From CAWANF01 sp963783355 (GTDB lineage: Bacteria; Bacteroidota; Rhodothermia; Balneolales; DATFMH01): 64,000 nucleotides of DNA. The notes under the pieces were generated by a model, which was not told the origin of the DNA, searched no databases, and saw nothing but the letters and a program-made list of their open reading frames with translations. The stretch spans positions 992,001 through 1,056,000 of the forward strand of contig CAWANF010000001.1 of NCBI GenBank assembly GCA_963783355.1, written 5' to 3'. The position numbers and the translations under genes were made by a program. Every line of letters starts with the position of its first letter. Position 1 is the stretch's first letter. This document shows, in pieces, positions 9,684 through 18,585 of this stretch.

Positions 9684-11651
9684 ATGAAGAGATTTCTGCA
9701 GCATATAATGGGTGGTTTCATGCTCGCCTCTCTGCTGAGCGTGAGTGTAAGAGCGCAAAACAGCACCTATAACCAGCACGATGTTTTCGATCCCACTTTT
9801 ATGAACCATCCGGGAACAGCGTATCGAAGTGGAAGCGGTGCCCCGGGATCGATGTATTGGCAAAACCGGGCCGATTATAACATCAGTGCCAGGCTGGATA
9901 CGGTAAACGACCTGGTAACGGGCCACGATGAAATCTCTTATACAAACAACAGTCCGAATAATCTCCATTATGTCTGGCTGCAGATGGATCAAAATATTTA
10001 TAGAAAAGATTCAAGGGGACATTATGCGCAGGGTATGTCGACTTTTACCGGCGGTTATTCGATCAAATCGATAAAAATAGTATTAAACGGTCGTAAGTCG
10101 GTGCCGGAATATGTGGTTTCAGATACGCGCATGCAGGTTCGTTTGCCGGAAGCCCTGAAATCCGGCGGGGGGAAACTCAAAATCATTATTGATTATTCGT
10201 ACCACATGACCGAACACATGGGACGCACCAGTAAGATGGAATCCAAAAACGGGGCCATTTACGATATGGCCCAGTGGTATCCCCGGATGTGTGTATATAA
10301 TGATATACGCGGTTGGGACACACTTCCGTATCTCGGGGCAGGTGAATTTTATTGTGAATATGGCGATTTCGATTATAAAGTGACCGTTCCCTGGGATATG
10401 ATAGTGGCCGGGTCCGGAGTCTTACAAAATCCGCGTGAAGTGCTTACCAAAGAAGAGATCAACCGGCTTGATGAAGCACGGAAAAGCGATAAAACGGTCT
10501 ATATTGTTAAACCTGATGAGATAGGTAAACCGGATATGCGCCCGGTGCGTCATGGTATGGTGACCTGGCATTTCAAAATGGAGAATTCCCGTGATGTCTC
10601 CTGGGCCGCTTCAAAGGCTTTTATCTGGGATGCTGCACGGGTTAACCTTCCGGAAGGAAAGAAATCCCTGGCGATGTCGGTCTATCCCATCGAAAGTAAT
10701 GGACAGAAAGCCTGGAGCCGTTCTACGGAATACCTGAAACACAGTATTGAGATCTTCTCGAAGCATTGGTTCGTTTACCCGTATCATTCAGCGGTTAATG
10801 TTGGCGGACCGGTGGGAGGGATGGAATATCCCGGCATCGTTTTTTGCAGTTACCGGATGACAGGAAAAGTCCTGTTTGCGGTTACCGCGCACGAAATCGG
10901 GCATAACTGGTTTCCAATGATTGTCGGCTCCAACGAACGGCGTTATGCATTTATGGATGAAGGATTTAACACATTTATCGATATTTATGCGCAGCAAGAG
11001 TTTAATCACGGGGAATATGCACCGAAACGAGATGGTGAGTTCGATCCGAAAAATGTGAATCCGGCACAGGGTATCGTACCTTACATGTTGAATCCACAGA
11101 CCGAACCTATTATTACTCAGGCGGATGTTATCCAGGGCAGATACCTGCATTATCTCGAATATTATAAAACGTCACTCGGACTCTATATGCTTCGTGAATA
11201 TGTGCTTGGACACAAACGCTTTGATTATGCATTTCGCAGGTACGTTCATCTTTGGGCGTACAAACACCCGACTCCAACCGATTTCTTCAGAACGATGAAT
11301 GATGCGGCAGGAGAGGACTTGAACTGGTTCTGGAAAGAATGGTTTTATAAGACCTGGAAACTGGATCAGGCCGTTAAGAGTGTGAAATATATTAATGGCG
11401 ATCCGGCCAGCGGCGTGCTCATAACCATTACCAATAATGACAAAATGGTCATGCCGGTGACGATAAAAGTGGTTGAAACCAACGGGAAGACCGGTGAAGT
11501 CAACCTGCCGGTTGAAATATGGCAGCGGGGCGGAACCTGGTCATTCAAATATGCTTCCACCAGCCGTATTGACTCGGTTATTCTCGATCCGGACGGACAT
11601 TTACCGGATGTGGACCTGAACAATAATATCTGGACTTCGGCAGCGGACTGA
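9684..11651 (+). CDS. Secreted M1-family zinc metallopeptidase (tandem copy 5)
   Basis: 655 residues. A signal peptide spans residues 1-25 (M-L-A-S-L-L-S-V-S-V-R-A-Q). Zinc site H403-E-I-G-H-N and glutamate of F-M-D-E-G-F-N-T-F. It lacks about eight residues of the N-terminal G-G-N-R-F-G loop present in copies 1, 2 and 4, but has a longer variable insert after the active site (A-P-K-R-D-G-E-F-D-P-K-N-V). The total length therefore stays the same while the position of the zinc site shifts. Last gene of the array; no clear terminator downstream. Family assignment is firm; substrate preference is unknown. Confidence 0.93.
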   Translation: MKRFLQHIMGGFMLASLLSVSVRAQNSTYNQHDVFDPTFMNHPGTAYRSGSGAPGSMYWQNRADYNISARLDTVNDLVTGHDEISYTNNSPNNLHYVWLQMDQNIYRKDSRGHYAQGMSTFTGGYSIKSIKIVLNGRKSVPEYVVSDTRMQVRLPEALKSGGGKLKIIIDYSYHMTEHMGRTSKMESKNGAIYDMAQWYPRMCVYNDIRGWDTLPYLGAGEFYCEYGDFDYKVTVPWDMIVAGSGVLQNPREVLTKEEINRLDEARKSDKTVYIVKPDEIGKPDMRPVRHGMVTWHFKMENSRDVSWAASKAFIWDAARVNLPEGKKSLAMSVYPIESNGQKAWSRSTEYLKHSIEIFSKHWFVYPYHSAVNVGGPVGGMEYPGIVFCSYRMTGKVLFAVTAHEIGHNWFPMIVGSNERRYAFMDEGFNTFIDIYAQQEFNHGEYAPKRDGEFDPKNVNPAQGIVPYMLNPQTEPIITQADVIQGRYLHYLEYYKTSLGLYMLREYVLGHKRFDYAFRRYVHLWAYKHPTPTDFFRTMNDAAGEDLNWFWKEWFYKTWKLDQAVKSVKYINGDPASGVLITITNNDKMVMPVTIKVVETNGKTGEVNLPVEIWQRGGTWSFKYASTSRIDSVILDPDGHLPDVDLNNNIWTSAAD

Positions 11652-11897
11652 AAAGATTAGAGCTGAGAGTTTAGTGATAAGAGTTAAGATGGTTCATTTT
11701 CCGTATCCGAAGTGCAATGTCACGGTGAGCGGAGTCGAACCATGAAGTCGAAGGAACGAGCATAGTAGACACGGAAGTGTTGGTCAGTGGCCTGTTTTCG
11801 ATTTACTCTCTTAACACTCAACACTTTTAACTTAACACTATAACTTATTCGTGTTCTATTTTACTAATGAAATGCGTAATATTGTGGGGAATAATAT
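11652..11897. other. Intergenic region with dispersed-repeat debris
   Basis: No gene. Bases 11715-11745 contain ATGTCACGGTGAGCGGAG followed by TCGAACC. A reverse-complement relative of it is found at about 25505-25530, so this is a fragment of a dispersed repeat. Confidence 0.4.
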
Positions 11898-11971
11898 GGG
11901 CCTGTAGCTCAGTTGGCTAGAGCGCCTCGTTCGCAACGAGGAGGCCGGGAGTTCAAGTCTCCTCAGGTCCA
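11898..11971 (+). tRNA. tRNA-Ala (anticodon CGC)
   Basis: A complete cloverleaf can be drawn. The acceptor stem GGGCCTG (11898-11904) pairs with CAGGTCC (11964-11970) and has the G3:U70 wobble pair that defines alanine tRNAs. D arm with AGCTCAGTTGG; anticodon stem CCTCG / CGAGG around loop TTCGCAA, giving anticodon CGC at 11932-11934; T arm GGGAG-TTCAAGT-CTCCT with one G:U. The discriminator is A at 11971 and CCA is not encoded. It reads GCG codons. It stands tail-to-tail with the histidine kinase gene. Confidence 0.97.
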
Positions 11972-11988
11972 CTAAATTATTTTGTAAG

Positions 11989-13113
11989 TTATTGAGCTCT
12001 ATTCATTTGTGGTATTGAAAAGTTAAAGATAGTGCCTTTCCCGATTTCACTTTCAACCCAAATCCTGCCTTCATGAATTTCAATAAATTCCTTACAAAGT
12101 AATAATCCTAAACCGGTTCCTGTTTCCCTGTTTGTTCCCCTTGTTGAATGGGTATAATCAATCCTGAATAATTTATCTATATCGTCTTTTTTTATCCCAA
12201 CCCCATTATCTGCAACAGAAACAATCAATTGATTTTCTTTTTGTTTCGCACTAATTATTATTTCACCGCCGGTCCCGGTGAATTTTATTCCATTAGAGAT
12301 TAGATTTCTCAATATGGTATTAATCATAGCCTTATCAGCAAAAACCGGTAAACTGTGCGGTAATTTTTTATTAATCGTAATGGACTTTTGATGCGCTGAA
12401 TCATTCGACAATTCTAATACTTCATTGATTTCAGATTCTAATTCGAAATATTCGGGATTAAATTTAATCTTCCCGGTTTGTGCCTGAGCCCACTGTAATA
12501 GATTCATAAGAAGATTCATGGCCCGTTGTGTAGAATCCTGAATAAAGGTGGCGTATTTTTCTAATCCTTCATAGTCCTTATGTTGAAGCTTGTCTATGAT
12601 AAGATCACTAAGGCCGATAACACTGCTAAATGAACCTCTCAAATCGTGCCCAATGATAGAAAAAAAGCGATCTTTTGTTGCATTGAGCTCCTTCAGGCGT
12701 ATTTCATTTTCTTTAATAGTCTGTTCTGCACGTTTTCGCTCCGTTATATCACGTACATTAAGTACAACAGATTTAATTAAAGGATTTTCTAATTGATTGG
12801 TACCATAAGCTTCCAGATAAACCCAACTTCCATTTTTATGACGATGCCGGTATTGTGCTCCGCCATTTGCTTTATTATCAAGAATGTCGCGGAAATCTTT
12901 TTTCGTTGATTCCTGGTCTTCCGGGTGAATCATCGTTTCAATTACGGGGATGCCTACCAATTCTTCTTGTTTATATCCCAGAATCTTCTCACATGATTCA
13001 CTAACGTAATGCTGAATTCCTCTGGAATCCAAAAGCACAATCATATCAAAAGAATTCTTTATGAGCTGTTTAAATCGTTCTTCGTCCGCAAGTATGTAAT
13101 CTTTTTTTTGCAT
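11989..13113 (-). CDS. PAS-domain sensor histidine kinase (orphan)
   Basis: 374 residues, no transmembrane segment, so cytoplasmic. Residues about 10-125 form a PAS/PAC sensor module ending in R-D-I-T-E-R-K. A short coiled linker leads to the dimerisation domain with phospho-accepting H156 in I-I-G-H-D-L-R-G. The ATP-binding part has an N box (L-R-N-L-I-S-N-G-I-K-F), G1 box (V-A-D-N-G-V-G-I) and G2 box (G-T-G-L-G-L). The G-H-D-L-R form of the H box is common in PAS kinases of Bacteroidota. No response regulator is adjacent, so its partner lies elsewhere. The ligand is unknown. Confidence 0.92.
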   Translation of the reverse strand: MQKKDYILADEERFKQLIKNSFDMIVLLDSRGIQHYVSESCEKILGYKQEELVGIPVIETMIHPEDQESTKKDFRDILDNKANGGAQYRHRHKNGSWVYLEAYGTNQLENPLIKSVVLNVRDITERKRAEQTIKENEIRLKELNATKDRFFSIIGHDLRGSFSSVIGLSDLIIDKLQHKDYEGLEKYATFIQDSTQRAMNLLMNLLQWAQAQTGKIKFNPEYFELESEINEVLELSNDSAHQKSITINKKLPHSLPVFADKAMINTILRNLISNGIKFTGTGGEIIISAKQKENQLIVSVADNGVGIKKDDIDKLFRIDYTHSTRGTNRETGTGLGLLLCKEFIEIHEGRIWVESEIGKGTIFNFSIPQMNRAQ

Positions 13114-13596
13114 CTCTAATCTTTTGAATCATGGATTCATTTCTTTCTTACTGACTGTTATTCTGCTCTCTTTGACATACTTGATACAGCCTGAACAATT
13201 TTATGATTTATGTCATACCGGCTAACAATTTCATATAAACTGAAACACAAGGGTAGCATCAGTTCTGCCCATGTTATGCTTGTTTCCTGCATATGTCTCA
13301 CTCGCATAAAATTTATAACAACGCGAATAAAATGAGGAAATAGGAATTAATATCAAAGTGTGAATATGGAAATATTTCGTGTAAACGCCCCTTTAGTGCG
13401 TCTTGCTAAACCCTGAGTTTTGTCTCAAAATTATGGCTTCGGACGGCCAAATGCATGAGTGGCAGTTTTTTTATCGAAATAAATCAAAACGTCCAATTCA
13501 TTGGCTAATGATGTAATAAGGCAGGGCAGATTTTTTGCAATCGATCTGATATCCCTGTTAAAATTCAACGCAATTAAACCAATCCGTCTTGTTTTC
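13114..13596. other. Intergenic region, left edge of cassette-like island
   Basis: No convincing gene in about 480 bases. A 72-codon open frame at 13431-13649 overlaps the end of the MBL gene and has no recognisable motif or start signal; it may be a remnant of another reading frame. The short string GGAATTAATATCAAA near 13345 recurs near 19219, again beside a cassette-like gene, so part of this spacer may be repeated within the island. Confidence 0.35.
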
Positions 13597-14427
13597 TTAT
13601 TTAAGAGATTTTTCGCTATAGTTAATGCGGACGCCGAAATCGCTAACAATATAAGGTAACCCGAACTGGTTTCCCGGATCTCTCTTACCCTTCACTTTTC
13701 CGGATAAGACATTCTTGCTTAACGTGATCAAATCGTGAACTCTTTTTTGGGTTTCCGGATTTTTGCCATTATAGTGCCCGGGGTAAAGAAATTTAATATC
13801 GTCTTTCTTCATAATCGCACTCATTTTCCTGCAAGTAGCTATGAGTTGTGAAAAAGTACCGCTAAATAAAAGCAAGTTCCCGGATCCAAAGGAATCGCCA
13901 CTAAACCCGTAACCGGCAGATTTATCAATAAATGTTGTTGAGCCGGGTGTATGAGCCGGAGTAAAGATGACTTCCAGTTGTCTTCCCCCCAAATCAATGA
14001 TTTGTCCGTCTTTCAAATATTTAACTTTACCTTTGTAATTCGGCATAGCATGCGGAATGTTTACCGTATCTCCCGGATTAATGTATACCTCAGGGAAGTA
14101 GCCAACATTACCTACATGATCCCTGTGGACATGTGTGGCAACCACCATGATAGGTTTCTTTGTAATAGAAGCTACAATCTTATCCAAATGGGCAATTTTC
14201 ATTCCGGTATCTATCAAAACAGCTTTATCATTTCCTTCTACGATGTACAGACTTTCGTTATATAACAAATGCCCGGTGCCCACCCAGGTGTGGTCATCAA
14301 GCTGATGGATAACAACATCGTCATTTTTGAAAACTACTTTGCCTTTAATTGGCAGAGTATGCACCTGCGCAAATGCCGCAAGCTGAAACGAGGTGAAAGC
14401 AAGGATAAATAATACCAGTTTTTTCAT
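13597..14427 (-). CDS. Secreted MBL-fold metallo-hydrolase
   Basis: 276 residues. A signal peptide (residues 1-20, L-V-L-F-I-L-A core, cut after F-A-Q) indicates export. The metallo-beta-lactamase signature H99-V-H-R-D103-H104 is intact, followed by the third-ligand region (H-T-P-G-S), G-D-S-F and a C-terminal P-G-H-Y histidine, so both metal sites look complete. It resembles subclass B3-like MBL hydrolases, but the substrate could be a lactam, lactone or thioester. Downstream-most gene of the minus-strand island; an attC-like repeat lies just upstream of it (between it and the alpha/beta hydrolase), the arrangement expected of a cassette. Confidence 0.88.
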   Translation of the reverse strand: MKKLVLFILAFTSFQLAAFAQVHTLPIKGKVVFKNDDVVIHQLDDHTWVGTGHLLYNESLYIVEGNDKAVLIDTGMKIAHLDKIVASITKKPIMVVATHVHRDHVGNVGYFPEVYINPGDTVNIPHAMPNYKGKVKYLKDGQIIDLGGRQLEVIFTPAHTPGSTTFIDKSAGYGFSGDSFGSGNLLLFSGTFSQLIATCRKMSAIMKKDDIKFLYPGHYNGKNPETQKRVHDLITLSKNVLSGKVKGKRDPGNQFGLPYIVSDFGVRINYSEKSLK

Positions 14428-14530
14428 AATTCATTAATTTGAATTCACTTATCGGGAGAATAAATACTTTTTTTTTACAGAAAAGTCAATTGCAACCGAC
14501 AGTGTGTAATCTTGGACTAACAACACTGTA

Positions 14531-14640
14531 TTTAACAGGCTTCTTTTGAATTATAATTTAACAGGCAAAACGGAAATTCCGAACGGAAAAATGTAAAGGA
14601 CTGGCGAATAACTATCAACTTGATGTGCTTTTATAAGCAG
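14531..14640 (-). repeat. attC-like cassette repeat, copy 1
   Basis: Read on the minus strand, it starts just after the stop codon of the alpha/beta hydrolase and ends in GCCTGTTAAAT, which fits the GTTRRRY core of integron attC sites. GCCTGTTAAAT occurs twice here, 25 bases apart. The internal CCGTTCGG palindrome flanked by T-rich stretches is shared with the copies at 18065 and 19302. The attC interpretation is an inference. Confidence 0.5.
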
Positions 14641-14645
14641 TCAAG

Positions 14646-15431
14646 CTACTTGATGTTCGGTGCATCAAGGAATCGCAGGGCTGTTGAGGTGAATGGAACC
14701 GCGGGATCATAAACAGGAACGTGGTCACCGCCCGGAATAATCCATAATGCGGCATTCGGTATTGAGCGGTAGATGTTTACAGGAATTTCAACGGGAAAAA
14801 AATTGTCGCGATCACCATGCACAACGAGCGTACGGGCTGTAATGGTTGATAAACTATGTGCGGTGAAATTCATATCGTCATAGTTTTCGTGTAACGCATT
14901 AAACTGTGTAATCAGTTGACGAATTTGTTCGTCACCGTGTTTTGCACACTCCCGATACATTTCCCGGACTTCCGGTGGTATGGTATCAAACGAAGCTCTG
15001 CGCATTATGGCCCTTGCCTGATCGGGGAAATTGGACGTTGCACTTATTAATACCATTGAATTTATGCGATTAGGTTGGCTCGTGGCCATGTGCAGTAAAG
15101 TCATCCCGCCGGTACTCATTCCCATAGCCGAGAATTGACCAATCCCTAACTTTTCAAGCAAGAGGAATACGTCACTGGCCGCTTCCCGATGTGTAAACTT
15201 GTTCCCCGGATTGGTGGAGTAACCGTGCCCACGCAGGTCCGCGACGATCAGCCGGTAGTGCTCTGAGAGACTGGAGATAAAGGGATGCCAGTTCTGCGCA
15301 CAGCCGCCAAAACCATGCAAGAGCACAAGCGGCTTACCGACTCCATACTCCTCGTAGTACATCTCAAAATCGTTAATTTGAACGGTATGCCCGCGAGTAG
15401 TTGTCTTTTTAGGAGCGTAGTTCTTCTTCAT
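14646..15431 (-). CDS. Alpha/beta-fold hydrolase
   Basis: 261 residues, no signal peptide. Classic hydrolase layout: oxyanion-hole motif L-L-H-G-F-G-G (residues 37-43), D-L-R-G-H-G, nucleophile elbow G-M-S106-T-G-G, acid in H-G-D-R-D (Asp207 or Asp209) and catalytic His237 in G-G-D-H-V-P. The triad is therefore complete. Related enzymes include esterases, lipases, epoxide hydrolases and carbon-carbon hydrolases; the cap region (about residues 125-190) is too generic to choose. It has its own attC-like repeat immediately after the stop codon and sits 85 bases after the broken PEP-mutase-like gene. Confidence 0.88.
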   Translation of the reverse strand: MKKNYAPKKTTTRGHTVQINDFEMYYEEYGVGKPLVLLHGFGGCAQNWHPFISSLSEHYRLIVADLRGHGYSTNPGNKFTHREAASDVFLLLEKLGIGQFSAMGMSTGGMTLLHMATSQPNRINSMVLISATSNFPDQARAIMRRASFDTIPPEVREMYRECAKHGDEQIRQLITQFNALHENYDDMNFTAHSLSTITARTLVVHGDRDNFFPVEIPVNIYRSIPNAALWIIPGGDHVPVYDPAVPFTSTALRFLDAPNIK

Positions 15432-15516
15432 AAGGATTTATTGGTAATTGATTGACAAAGATAAAATATATGAGTAGCGGCAGAATGTTGGGCACCTTTT
15501 TTCAACCTAATCTCTT

Positions 15517-16169
15517 TTAGCGGTTACCCTTCATTCTCGTTGTCATTTTATAAGCCAGTGCTGCGTCGGTAAGCGGCGTTAAAGTATCTAATAATATGTT
15601 GTATGTTCCTTTTTCAGACAGTTCGTTGGCAACTTTTTTAATCAGGGCTAAAGTAGCTTTCATCAAACCTGAACCAAGGCTCACTCGGGCAACGCCTGAA
15701 TCCTGCAACTCACTTATGGATGGGGTTGCACCTGCTCCAATTGTAGGATTTGCAAGGATATTGATCGGGGCATTAATTTTCTTCACCAATGTCGCAATCG
15801 TTTCTTTTTTCCATACAGGTTGTACAAATATACAGTCGGCACCGGCTTCCCGGTATTTATTGCCACGCCTTATTGACTCAGATAATTTTTCCCGGGTTGA
15901 ACCTGTTGAAGTGTAAAACGAATCTGTTCTTGCATTAATGACCAAATGAAAGTCCATTGAATCGGATAATGCACGAATAGCCGATATTCTTTCACAAAAT
16001 TCCATCTCATCAATTAACACGGGATTCAAATCTAAACTGCCTTATAACCGCTTGCTTCTATTAATTTGGAACTTCCAATGTCCCATGAATTTAACAAAAC
16101 AAGAATTTCATCATCATGATGATATTTCAAGAACAGTTCGGCTTTTTCTTTTTGAATACTTGAAATCAT
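15517..16169 (-). pseudogene. Isocitrate lyase/PEP mutase-family protein, internally deleted
   Basis: Two fragments of one family member on the minus strand. The N-terminal part (from ATG at 16169) reads I-L-V-L-L-N-S-W-D-I-G-S-S-K-L-I-E-A-S-G-Y-K-A-V and then stops at 16032. The second part (15517 to about 16029) resumes, in another frame, at L-I-D-E-M-E-F-C-E-R-I and runs to a normal C-terminus with N-A-R-T-D-S-F. Compared with intact relatives, the block carrying the S-L-G-Y-P-D-G and D-x-E-x-G-Y-G metal-binding/catalytic loop (roughly 70-80 residues) is missing, together with the frame. A product could not have normal PEP mutase/carboxyvinyl-lyase activity. A translation restart at TTG 16029 is possible but would give an inactive half-barrel. 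Confidence 0.8.
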
Positions 16170-16195
16170 AATAGTGTCTTTTTTATTTGCACATT

Positions 16196-16332
16196 GCTTT
16201 AAGCCAGCCGTCGACCACGCGTTAAAGCTGTACACGAATGAATATTAAGTTGATAAATAATGAACGATGAGCAAAAAGCCAGAAAGTTGGAAAGCGGGGG
16301 CGAGGCGTGTCCGCTTAATGCACTGGTTAAAT
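16196..16332 (-). repeat. Possible further cassette recombination site
   Basis: Between the serine hydrolase stop codon and the PEP-mutase-like fragment. On the minus strand it begins GCATTTAACCAGTGC and ends in a 33-base hairpin (GCTTTAA / TTAAAGC, 16196-16228). The TTTAAC-x-ATTAAGC pattern resembles the left half of an attC site, but a proper GTTRRRY end on the same strand is not seen, so the call is weak. No coding sequence is supported here. Confidence 0.25.
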
Positions 16333-16490
16333 GCTTGGTAAATTATGATTATTTCATCCAGGGTAATAGTCGATGCTGTCTCCATTTCCAGGTAACGAAT
16401 CATCACAAGCTTTGGCTCATGGCCGGGTGAGTTAGTTGAGGGTGATACAAGTTCGTCATACAAACTGACCCGCAACAACATCGTGAAAAC

Positions 16491-17756
16491 TCATTTCAAT
16501 GCAGCAGTCACTGCTTTAATGAAAGCTGACTGGTGGATATAGTAATCGTCACCTTTGGCATTATCCCATGCGCTTTGAACTGCGATGACAAGTTCTTCTG
16601 CAGGATCAATATAGATCAGCTGTCCATAGATTCCCATAGCTGCGTAGGAACCATCATTGATCAGCCACCAGAGATACCCATAGTTGTCTGCACTCTTTGA
16701 GGGTTGGGTGGAAAGCTCCATCCAATTCTCCGGAAGCGTGGATGAACCGTCGGCCAGTCTGCCATTATTCATTGCAAACAGACCCAGACGACCGTAGTCA
16801 CGCAAGGTCGCGCTGAAACAACATGCGCCGGTTTGAAGACCTCCCGGGTACGACATCCAGTTGGCATCGGACTCCATACCGAAGGGCTGCCATATTTTCT
16901 TTTCCAGGTAGGTCGCAAGATCTTCGCCAACAGCCGCCGCTACAACAGCTCCCAAAAGATTTACTTCTGCATCGTTATAATTGAATGACTCCCCCGGTTT
17001 GGCATAGCGGTTTTTACTTCCCAAAAATCCGATAAGCTCCCCGATCGTCATTCCTCTGGCCGTTTTCCAGTCGGGATCCTGCTCGTTGAGGTTCCATTCC
17101 ACACCCGATGACATCTGCAGCAGGTTTTGGATGGTTACCTGTTGATACGATGTCCCATTCAGTTCTGGCACGTAATCAATGACTTTGTCCTCAGTGCTCC
17201 TGATGAAGCCGTCGGCAATGGCTGCGCCTACCAACATTGACAAAATCGATTTGGTCACAGACATGGAGCCCCAGCGGGTTTGTTGAGAATTACCCGCGGC
17301 GTAGGTCTCTAAGACGATTTCACCGGATTTGATGACGAGCAATCCCGTAACCTTGTTGTGCAAGATGAAGTCATCCAGATTGTATTGCCTGTAGAGTGGT
17401 ATAACAGCCGTATGACGTTGGTAATTCCATATCCGATAGTGCAGATCTGACAACGGTTCTTCGCTGGTCTGCAAAGGAAAAACATGTGCTCCACGGTGAA
17501 CGGTGCGTGTGGTGTATATGCGATCAAGATTTCTGAACCCTGCCACTTTTTGTTCTGGTGACCAGGATGCGATCTCCTCCCAATCCATCCGGCCTGTCTT
17601 CGATTCCAGGTATTCTGTATCCTGATCTGGGTCTACAAAAGCAGCCCCGGTCATAGGATCATACGAATCATAAAGCACTTGCAACAGGACCAACACGACC
17701 AAAAGTCCAATCGGGAGACCATACCGCAATTTTCTGAGGCTTAGTTGTTTCTTCAT
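16491..17756 (-). CDS. Class C beta-lactamase-like serine hydrolase, membrane-anchored
   Basis: 421 residues from the preferred ATG at 17756 (K-K-Q-L-S-L-R-K-L-R-Y-G); an in-frame ATG 42 bases upstream would place 14 polar residues before the signal anchor and is less likely. A single N-terminal hydrophobic segment (L-L-V-V-L-V-L-L-Q) anchors it facing the periplasm. The penicillin-binding fold signature S-V-T-K (S-x-x-K nucleophile) and Y-N-D (Y-x-N position) are visible, with a C-terminal Y-G-Y-L-W-W block. The layout resembles 6-aminohexanoate-dimer hydrolase/esterase EstB-type enzymes more than true AmpC. Part of the minus-strand island. Confidence 0.85.
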   Translation of the reverse strand: MKKQLSLRKLRYGLPIGLLVVLVLLQVLYDSYDPMTGAAFVDPDQDTEYLESKTGRMDWEEIASWSPEQKVAGFRNLDRIYTTRTVHRGAHVFPLQTSEEPLSDLHYRIWNYQRHTAVIPLYRQYNLDDFILHNKVTGLLVIKSGEIVLETYAAGNSQQTRWGSMSVTKSILSMLVGAAIADGFIRSTEDKVIDYVPELNGTSYQQVTIQNLLQMSSGVEWNLNEQDPDWKTARGMTIGELIGFLGSKNRYAKPGESFNYNDAEVNLLGAVVAAAVGEDLATYLEKKIWQPFGMESDANWMSYPGGLQTGACCFSATLRDYGRLGLFAMNNGRLADGSSTLPENWMELSTQPSKSADNYGYLWWLINDGSYAAMGIYGQLIYIDPAEELVIAVQSAWDNAKGDDYYIHQSAFIKAVTAALK

Positions 17757-18064
17757 GGCAAAATAGTTTTGGTGATCTGAATCTAATACCGTTCCCAATT
17801 GTATTTATAGTGCCGGGTGTTTGCTACGCTCTCCGAAACGACTTCTCAAACTGATCTAAACCCTGAAAGCCAGAAACTGCGCCCTGGCAAAGCCTTCATC
17901 GAGGATGTCCTCACGTGTACTTAGAGACAACAATCCTTTCTTAATAAGACACTATGATGAGTAGTTTAATCTTTTTTCAAGACTTTTCCGAAAATGATCT
18001 AAAAGTAATAGCTTGAAACAATTAGTAGTATAACGACACTGCTCATAAGGAAAGGGATGATGCT
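17757..18064. other. Intergenic region upstream of serine hydrolase
   Basis: No gene or clear signal seen in about 300 bases between the attC-like repeat copy 2 and the serine hydrolase start. It presumably carries the promoter or leader of that gene. Confidence 0.3.
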
Positions 18065-18148
18065 AATTTAACAGACAAAACGAAAATTCCGAACGGAAAC
18101 GAGAAAAGGCTTAGCGAAAAACAGCCCCCATGATGCGCCTGTTATTGG
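18065..18148 (-). repeat. attC-like cassette repeat, copy 2
   Basis: On the minus strand it begins CAATAACAGGCGCATC, overlapping the TAA stop of the broken nucleotidyltransferase, and ends GTCTGTTAAATT. The ends TAACAGGC and GTCTGTTA pair with one mismatch, and an internal hairpin TTCCG-TT-CGGAA lies between. Homology with copies 1 and 3 breaks right after GTTAAATT, as expected at an attC recombination point. Confidence 0.55.
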
Positions 18149-18386
18149 GCGGATTTAAGGGAATCATACTCTACGAGATCGACTTTCATATTGAGTTCAT
18201 CTTTTAACTCTTGCTTAATGCCGATAAAATCTAACAAGCTGATTTTTTATTAAATTTTAACTAACAGATCAATATCATTCACATCAGCTTCTCTTCTGGC
18301 TGTTGAACCAAAAATGCCAGCTTTTTTAATACCATAATTTCCAATATGGGCTGAATTTTTTGTTTGATATTCTCCAAATCTATCAT
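18142..18386 (-). pseudogene. MNT-type minimal nucleotidyltransferase, frameshifted
   Basis: Reading the minus strand from ATG 18386 gives M-I-D-L-E-N-I-K-Q-K-I-Q-P-I-L-E. A one-base loss in an A run then shifts the frame, after which G-I-F-G-S-T-A-R-R-E-A-D and N-D-I-D-L-L-V-K-I appear. This is the polymerase-beta-like motif GSxARxE...DxDLxV with its two catalytic aspartates. A further frame change is needed before the C-terminal part L-L-D-F-I-G-I-K-Q-E and V-D-L-V-E-Y-D-S-L-K-S-A-Q-stop. Such proteins are antitoxins of HEPN/MNT systems that adenylylate their toxin. At least two indels are required, so it is broken unless the sequence is wrong. Its stop codon overlaps attC-like repeat copy 2. 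Confidence 0.75.
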
Positions 18387-18585
18387 AACCGGAGTAATTT
18401 TGAACTTATTTTATAATATAAAAATGTATTTGGAAAGGAGTGATAAATGCAATCTAACGGTTTGGCTGTGATTCCATTGCGGAGAAAAATCAGAATAGGA
18501 ATCATAGTTTATAAAGTTAATATTTTTTCGATTTATTACCATTAATAACAATGGATTATAGCCGGTGTTGTGCTTAGTTGTTTTA

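Noticed and set aside
13431..13649. 72-codon minus-strand frame at the end of the MBL gene
   Set aside because: Overlaps the intact MBL C-terminus in another frame, has no ribosome site or known motif.
16245..16481. 78-codon minus-strand frame next to the serine hydrolase
   Set aside because: It runs through the hairpin/attC-like spacer and has no motif or start support.
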